Shown here piece after piece: positions 57,291-64,000 of a stretch of DNA of 64,000 nt (its first letter is position 1; every line of letters begins with the position of its first letter). The translations under genes and the position numbers were made by a program. Origin of the DNA: Piscicola geometra (taxonomy: Eukaryota; Annelida; Clitellata; Hirudinida; Piscicolidae); contig OX030955.1 of NCBI GenBank assembly GCA_943735955.1, forward strand, positions 9,505,647-9,569,646. The letters run 5' to 3'. The notes under the pieces were generated by a model. It was not told where the DNA came from, did no database searches, and worked only from the letters and a program-made list of their open reading frames with translations.

Positions 57291-60200
57291 ATGAAAGAAT
57301 CTAGGAACTATTTTGAAGTGATCAAATCTTCAGACGTTTTTGCGAAGGCATCTCCAACAGTGCTGACTCAAGAGGTTCTGGACAGGGCAGTACAAAAGAC
57401 TAAAGAAGCTGAAGGTTACTTGCATTCAGAAAACAATTAATCCTGCTTTAAAAATTAATTTTTAAAAGCAGGTCAAGATATTTACTTCAAAGAAGATCAA
57501 AATGAAGAAGAAAAGTACGACGATGTTGCCTTTCTGAATCTTGAATACTCCAGTTAGTATGAGCGACTAATGCCATATTCTGCCACTAATTACCTTCAAT
57601 TAAAAAATAATAAACTCGAAATTATTAAAGTAAAAACTTCCTCGAATCTATATTACCGATCTTCGATTCATTTTAATTCTCTCCAGACATCTTCCTGCTC
57701 ACGTCTCTGTGTTCCTTCAGACGCCTCACAAGCCTCAAACTCAACAACAACCTCCTCCACCACATCTCCTCCCTCAACAACCTCATCCACCTCACCTCTC
57801 TAGGTTTGTCGTCACTCCACTTAATTATCGATTCTTATTTCCTAATTTATTGTTCTAAGTTAATTATAAATTATAAGTTGATTCTGAAGTTATATTTTAT
57901 CAAGTTTTTTCACTTTTTAATACGCAAAAAAAATCTAAAACAGTTTTTCATCTTCTCAATCTCACCTACCAGGCATCCTTTCCATTGAATACTTTTTAGC
58001 ACTTAAGTAAAATATTAATCTTTCCCTGGATACAGTGTTTGACTTAGTAGCACACTTGCTGACGATTCATACAACATATGGGTATCTACAAGGATTTCTT
58101 TTGTGTCTAAGGTCGTCAGGGTTAGGGTTAGGTTAGGGAAAGAGTTAGGAGTATGTTTAGAAAAGCCGTAGGTACAAAAGAAACCCTTGTAGATATCGAT
58201 ATGGTTGTATTAATCATAATTAATTCCTTCTTCAGGCGTCCAATAATCACTCAAATCATCAACAAAAAGTGTAAAAATCAACACAAAATTGGTGACTCCC
58301 AAAAAAGCACTTCTAGTACTTACCCATTAAAAAATTTATAATACAAATACCCAGCGCAAATACCCATGGGCAGCGATCCTGGGCGATCCTGGGGTCCGGA
58401 CCCCTCCACCTCTTGGCAATGAGGGGTCTAATTTAATGTTAGTGACCCCAGGAACCTCCCAACATCGCCGCCAATCCTGGGTAGAACTCCCAAGATTTGC
58501 AGCAGATCGCCGTTCTTGTAAACACCCATTACAACCCACAGACTTGTCCTTCAACAAAATAGGCAAGATTGAGAACCTGCAAAGTCTCACACAGCTTACG
58601 CAACTTTTCTTAAACAGCAACAAAATCGAAAAAATCGAAAATCTAAATGCCTTGAAAAAGTTGAAAATACTCACACTGGGTGATAATCTAATCCGCCACA
58701 GAGAAGACGTCAGTTTAATTAATTAATTAATTAACTTTGATTTAATTAGAAAGCTAAGTTTATGTAAAAGTTTATTAAATTGAAATAATATATTTTTTAA
58801 TCCCAACAGCAAAACCTTTTAAACTGTTATTTCACTAAAATAAAAACACAACAATTAAGCATCTTGACCTCTTTCCAGTTACTGCATTTGAAAGCATTGA
58901 AAAGTCTGCGGTCGTTGTCTCTGCAAGGAAATCCACTCCGCTCACTACTGCCTCAGTACCAGACCTTCGTAGGCAGTCTCTTGCCCTCCCTCATGTACCT
59001 GGACTTCAAGAGAATCGACCAGGCTCCTGTGAGAAACATTAGTCCAATTAATCATTTAATCATTAGTTCAATTAATCATTTAAACATTAGTCCAGTTAAT
59101 AATTTAAACATTAGTCCAATTAATCATTTAAACATTAGTCCAATTAATCATTTAAACCTTCTATTAATTGATTTAATTATTTAAACATGTTATCTTGAAA
59201 TTTATTTAAACTAATTATTTAAACCTTCTTTATTGAAATTAATTCAATTAATTATTTAAAAAATATATTTTACGAGAGTTTATTTTCGATTCTAACTTGT
59301 CTTTAGCTCCTCAAATTCTATCTGTCTCTAAATCTTGTTACTTCTACATTCGTCGTATTAAACAGCTTCTAAGTTTTCTCACATTTCTCCTTATCTCCGT
59401 TTGTTACATTGGTTACCTTTGAAATCTAGAGTGACTTTTAAAATAGGCCTAAATATGTTTAAAATTCATAACTGTAGTGCTCCAATTTATCTTTAAAATA
59501 TAATTAAAAAACCCCCTAAATCTGGTCATCTACCTTTAAGCGTTCTTTTCGTTTTCCAGTTAAACACTCTTTTGCTAAACGTTCTTTTTCCTACTGTGGT
59601 CCTCTTTTATGGAATTCTTTACCTTCTTCTTTAACTTCAACTAAGTCACTCATAATTTACCATCGAGGCCTGAAGACGTACTTGTTCAAGACGTGATGGC
59701 TGAGCGCTTTTGTTCACTTAGTAAAGAGCGCTATACAAATCATAAGTGATTGATTGATTGATTGATTGCGAAACAATCTATTAGATTCCTATAGTATTAT
59801 TCTGTTATAACATTCAATTATCTCGTTGTTACATCGTTGCAAATAACTTTCCATAATGTTTCCACTCACACAAATCTCTGATGCCCTGCTTTCCCAAGTT
59901 GAACAGAGCGTCAGACGTATTTGAAAACGACGTCAAAAAGTTGTTTGAGCGTGAAAGGCTGGATCGTGAGGGGGAGGTTGAGCTGCGGAAGAAGCAACAG
60001 ATGAAGCGCCAACTTGAGGTTTTTGACAGTATCACACGCAAACTCCTTGCTTTGTTTATACATTTTTTGATTATAAAAACTTATTTTATAATAATTTATT
60101 TGTTTATTTATATAATTAAGTATGTAATTATTCATGTAAAATTGGATAAATAAACTTCTTGAACCAGATGGCGTTTGTGGATGGAGTAGTGGAGCTGTGG

Positions 60201-62325
60201 AGAGAGATGGAGGAAGCGGAGGGTGTGGGAGGGTTGTTGAAGGGGGCAATACCCAGCGTTGCAGTCCTTCTCGAGCAATATCCTTTCAACTAATTGATAA
60301 TGCGAACTCTTAGACAAAATAGATAATTTATTAATATTGTACCTGGATCATTATTTATATTGCTTTATATAATTTATTTTATTTAGTTGTTAATGAAAAG
60401 CATTTCTAATCCTTAACAAGCTTTTGAAACGTATAAGATTCAGTTTGAAGACGCCTGCGAGGAGATCGTCAAGTTTGCCGAGTTGAAACTGCAAGAAAGA
60501 ATAGCATTTGGCAAAGACTTTTCTGACTTCCTCAAAATGGTGAAGCACCGAAACGATCGGTCTTCAATACAGAAAGTGGAAATCTTCCAGGCTTACAAAA
60601 ACGAAGTTGGCAACCACAAAACTACTTCACATACTTTTACTGAATAATGCAAAAACTCAAAAATACTTCACATAAAATAACTTTACACAAAATTACACAA
60701 AAATTCAAAAATACTTCTGTAGAAGATTCGTTCATTAGAACACAAACACTCCACATATTGCAATTATCCTTGTTGATGATTTGTTAATCAAAGCACTACC
60801 AAGAGAACCCACCAAAGTTGTGGCAGGACATTCAGGGCGGGTTGAAGGCTCCAGTGGTGAGGCAGCTTCTGGAGGAGTTTGATGAGGTGCTGTCAGAGGT
60901 GTGGTGGCAGCTGATGCAGAACGAGATGAGGTTGTGTGAGGAACTGCAGGTGGGTGCAGCGTTGTAGCGATCCAATTTTGGATTAAATTATTATTTTTGT
61001 GTGTTCTAGAAGGTGAAGATGAGGCTTCCTGACCTCTCATCTGTGCCCACTCGATGATGATGATGAAGAATTTTGAAGGCTTCACGTTTTTTTGTTCAGA
61101 ATTTTTATGCTAACAAAAAACTTTTAAAAAGCTGCATCTAGAATGGCAACAACTTTACCTATAGACAAATCTTGAAAAATCCACATCATCACGACCACCA
61201 CACCACATTTCGCCATCCCCCAACCATGGCAACAGGAAGGTCGCGAGGAGTACCAGAGAGACTTGGAGGAGAACATAGACGCATTCAAGATTACGCTCAG
61301 AGAGACGATGGCTCGTATGAGAAGGTTGGCATGGCGATGATGATGCTGATGGTGGTGATGATGATGGCGATAATGATGGTGATGGTGGTGATGATGATGG
61401 CGATAATGATGATGATGGTGGTGATGATAATGATGATGACGATGATGATGACGATGATGACGATGATAATGATGGTGATGATGATGACGATGACAATGAT
61501 GGTGATGATGATGACGATGATTAACATGACTCAGATGACATAAAAGAGTGAATGCAACTATTTGAAAGGCTAGAATGATGATTATAAACGAACATTTTAA
61601 AAGTTTGGAAGACGATTTTGCCAAAGCGACGAAGGATGTCATGAGGAGAGTGGATGGGGAGGAGGTGGGAGGAGTGAGTGGGGAGGAGGTGGGAGGGGTG
61701 AGTGGGAAGGAGGTGGAAGGGGTGAGTGGGGAGGAGGTGGGAGGGGTCAGTGGGCGTGCTGAGTTGTCGCAGGAGCTCTCAATGGCGAGTGTTGCTTGTC
61801 TCTGAATGCGTCTGAATAGATGTGTTTTGACTGATTAAATAAAAAACATTAATCTATCGAAAATAACTTCAAACTTAAGATAAATTAAAATCGACTTATT
61901 AAATGAAATAAAATAATACTAAATATTGATTATTTAATAAACGTTCATCCATAGATTTTCATATATATTCACTGAACTACCTGCTAAAACTTCCATTTCC
62001 ATCGATCCAGCTGCTGGCCGACAAGGAGGAGTTGGAAAAGGCGCTGCACGAGGGTCACGAGGGCAGGTGTCACGTGATCGAGTCGTTCGAAGACGCAGCC
62101 AATGAGAAGGCGTTACAATTTTTGGCGGGAGAGGTGGAGGGAATGAGGAGGAGGGAAGAGATAGAGAGGAACAGAGAGAGGGTGGTTGAGATCAATCATT
62201 ACGTCGATCACATGAGACATCTGGCCGAAGATTTAGAGTTGATGCTGGAAGAGGATGGTGATGATGATGATGATGATGGCGGTGGTGATGATGATAGCAG
62301 TGAAGGCGATAAAGAAGATGATTAA
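57291..62325 (+). CDS. DRC3: DRC3 (LRRC48) dynein regulatory complex subunit, 12 exons
   Basis: Subunit of the axonemal nexin-dynein regulatory complex in motile cilia. Exons: 57291-57414, 57472-57552, 57687-57803, 58542-58708, 58879-59028, 59899-60018, 60168-60277, 60431-60605, 60818-60949, 61236-61324, 61604-61784 (or 61790) and 62011-62325 (TAA), about 586 residues (human is near 523). Residues 42-213 are leucine-rich repeats: LTSLKLNNNLLHHISSL, then TSLDLSFNKIGKIENL and LTQLFLNSNKIEKIENL, LKILTLGDNLI and SLSLQGNP, capped by SLMYLDFKRID, very close to the LPDLMYLDYRRID cap of the family. The rest is coiled coil, ending NRERVVEINHYVDHM (family NRKRVKEINQYIDHM) and an acidic tail. Intron 7 is AT-AC. 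Exon 9 could start at 60818 or 60827. The donor after exon 11 is either a GC site at 61785 or a GT at 61791; both keep frame. Confidence 0.93.
58069..58210. mobile_element. Foldback (MITE-like) element in DRC3 intron 3
   Basis: Two arms of about 44 bases, 58069-58112 and 58166-58210, are imperfect reverse complements. The shared core is ATCTACAAGG.TTTCTTTTGT on the left and its complement on the right, with ATACAAC at the outer ends. Between them lies a telomere-like GGGTTAGGGTTAGGTTAGGG. The arrangement resembles a non-autonomous foldback or hairpin element. No coding capacity is present. Confidence 0.6.
58351..58541 (+). other. GC-rich island directly before the DRC3 exon 4 acceptor
   Basis: About 190 bases are clearly richer in G+C than the surrounding intron and contain short internal repeats (GCGATCCTGGGCGATCCTGGG and ACCCC/GGGGTC blocks). 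The segment ends exactly at the exon 4 acceptor (ACCCACAG). It could be an inserted SINE or other repeat fragment. I do not recognise it. Confidence 0.4.
59030..59165 (+). repeat. 24-bp repeat in DRC3 intron 5
   Basis: About five copies of a 24-bp AT-rich unit AGTCCAATTAATCATTTAAA plus CATT start right after the exon 5 donor. Confidence 0.9.
59285..59770 (+). mobile_element. Fossil CR1/L2-type LINE 3' end in DRC3 intron 5
   Basis: The plus strand encodes, with frameshifts and stops, the characteristic C-terminus of CR1/L2-clade reverse transcriptases: a SYCGPLLWNSLPSSLTSTKS-like block followed by a YHRGLKTYLF-like block. It is then followed by the typical 3' tail GAGCGCTATACAAATCA and a (TGAT)n terminus (59724-59768). 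Only the 3' end remains, as usual for 5'-truncated insertions. It is decayed and inactive. Confidence 0.75.
60278..60430 (+). other. DRC3: AT-AC U12-type intron (DRC3 intron 7)
   Basis: The intron begins ATATCCTTT (60278-60286), the exact U12 AT-type 5' splice-site consensus. It contains TCCTTAAC (60410-60417), the U12 branch-site core, and ends in AC at 60429-60430, 14 bases past the branch adenosine. Using it joins LLEQ to YKIQF, the place where the recalled human protein reads LLETYKDKF, with correct phase. No GT-AG alternative joins these exons in frame with comparable homology. Confidence 0.85.
61654..61752 (+). repeat. DRC3: 24-bp coding minisatellite in DRC3 exon 11
   Basis: Four copies of a 24-bp unit encode GEEVGGVS-like octapeptides (GEEVGGVS, GEEVGGVS, GKEVEGVS, GEEVGGVS). 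Each copy contains GTGAGT or GTCAGT at a codon boundary, a consensus-like donor in phase 0, so every copy is also a potential 5' splice site that would keep frame with exon 12. Confidence 0.8.
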
Positions 62326-62455
62326 CAGTTTTTATTATTTTAAAAAATCATTTAAATTCTGCCTAGAAGCTCATCTGGCTTATGCGCCACTATACTAATG
62401 CTCGTCATCCATAATATTATTTTTTTCATTATTAACTTCAAATGGACCAAATGCA

Positions 62456-62461
62456 AATAAA
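62456..62461 (+). terminator. DRC3: Poly(A) signal of DRC3
   Basis: AATAAA 131 bases after the stop codon is the best candidate 3' end signal for DRC3. Confidence 0.6.
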
Positions 62462-62756
62462 TGATAAACCAAACACCAAGAGGCACACCCCCAAAATGAA
62501 AAGTGGCTAACGTTTATTGTAAAGAAAAATAATTTTGGCATAACAAAGTCTAAAATGAGCAAAAATAATCTTTAAAAATGCCAAAATAAAAAACAAAAAC
62601 GATCTAAATTCTTCCAGAAGGACTTTCTTCATAACCGTCCAACGGCCACTCCTAACTGTAACTGCAAAGGCACAAGCATATTTAGTACTATTTATATACA
62701 CGTCTAGGCCAGTATTGTTATTATTGTATTTATTACTATTATTATTATTATTATTA

Positions 62757-62997
<241 letters not shown>

Positions 62998-63139
62998 TTT
63001 AAACCTATTGAGATATATTCATAACTAGTTAAACTGAATTAAATACAGTTTTAGTATATTTGATTATTATTTATGTTGTATCAATTTGTAAATCATTATT
63101 GTATTATAAAACAGTCTTGTATATTTATTAAGTTGTGTT

Positions 63140-63267
<128 letters not shown>

Positions 63268-63644
63268 TTTTTTATGTGTGTTTGTTAATATAGTATGTGC
63301 TTACCGATTGAGTAACCGTAAATTATTAAAAGTAAAAAAATTCAAAAAAGCAACAATGGTCTGTTTTCCTCAAAAAAAAAGAAAAAATTAAATCCTTAAA
63401 AGGGTGATGATGACGATGACGATGATAATGATGATGATGATAGTAATGACGACGATGATGATGATGATGATGATGCTGATAATAAGAACGACTGTGTAAA
63501 TCAAAATGGAGGTAGAGATAGTTATGAAGAAGATGATGTGACGAGTATGATGAGGAGGCGGAAAAGATGAAGACGGAAAAGTCACTGTGCACAGGACTGG
63601 GCACGCAAACACAGAGACACTTACAAAGCAGAACGTCACATAAG

Positions 63645-63853
63645 CCACACATACACACATACATACACACACACATACATACATACATACACACATACAT
63701 ACATACATACATACATACACACATACATACATACATACATACATACATACATACATACATACATACATACATACATACATACATACATACATACATACAT
63801 ACATACATACACACATACATACATACATACATACATACATACACACACACACG
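63645..63853 (+). repeat. (CATA)n tetranucleotide microsatellite
   Basis: About 50 CATA units with regular CACA variants. Periodic variant units at about 63,666, 63,691, 63,717 and 63,809 suggest past slippage or duplication of larger blocks. Confidence 0.98.
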
Positions 63854-64000
63854 CACACATAAACACATACGTACGGACATAGTTGAAACACTTGATGACT
63901 TACCCCTGAAAAGAATCACAACGTATTAATAGTTGATCGGAATAGAAGGGAGATACAGCAATAATTGATATATGTACACGATAATATGTACACTCGGAGG

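Overview
The window is animal nuclear DNA. It has multi-exon genes with GT-AG introns, one probable AT-AC (U12-type) intron, microsatellites and minisatellites at very high density, a decayed LINE tail, and TTAGGG-type telomere-like motifs. Two of the genes (C2CD3 and DRC3) imply an organism with centrioles and motile cilia. The AT-rich background and compact exons would fit a spiralian such as an annelid, but that is a guess. All orthology calls rest on recalled family sequences; no search was run.

Layout. Positions 1-7.4 kb are AT-rich with no gene I can support, apart from a 10-bp minisatellite at 0.64-1.16 kb. At 7.4-8.3 kb on the minus strand is one long exon of an unrecognised coiled-coil protein, with a TATA-like motif upstream. 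At 10.84-12.49 kb (+) is a five-exon type II membrane glycosyltransferase of the GT92/DUF23 kind. At 12.98-34.90 kb (+) is a complete PDS5 gene (cohesin-associated HEAT-repeat protein). I resolved it into 40 exons whose phases all agree, giving 1595 residues. At 35.84-56.96 kb (-) is a C2CD3 gene (centriole assembly, C2 domains), resolved into 29 exons and 1990 residues and convergent with PDS5. At 57.29-62.33 kb (+) is DRC3 (LRRC48, dynein regulatory complex), 12 exons and about 586 residues, divergent from C2CD3 across a 335-bp shared intergenic region. Positions 62.3-64 kb hold simple repeats.

The most striking property is the introns. Almost every PDS5 and C2CD3 intron carries its own private tandem repeat. 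The repeats often run straight into a splice site: TG tracts start at donors, and CA, CAC or C-rich tracts end in CACAG at acceptors, on the sense strand of each gene even though the two genes lie on opposite strands. The extreme case is a ~7.5-kb, ~21-bp-unit minisatellite in C2CD3 intron 14. It has internal 1.7-kb duplications, an embedded (TTAGGG)4 and four extra copies of the real downstream splice acceptor. Other notable points are an AT-AC intron in DRC3, a perfect match to the degenerate RFX X-box between the two divergent ciliary genes, coding minisatellites inside C2CD3 and DRC3, and a C2CD3 that seems to lack the central C2 domains of vertebrate C2CD3.

Functionally, PDS5 regulates cohesin on chromatin, C2CD3 acts in centriole elongation and distal appendage formation, and DRC3 is part of the axonemal nexin-dynein regulatory complex. 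The C2CD3-DRC3 pair is therefore a head-to-head ciliary pair. PDS5 and the glycosyltransferase are unrelated neighbours.
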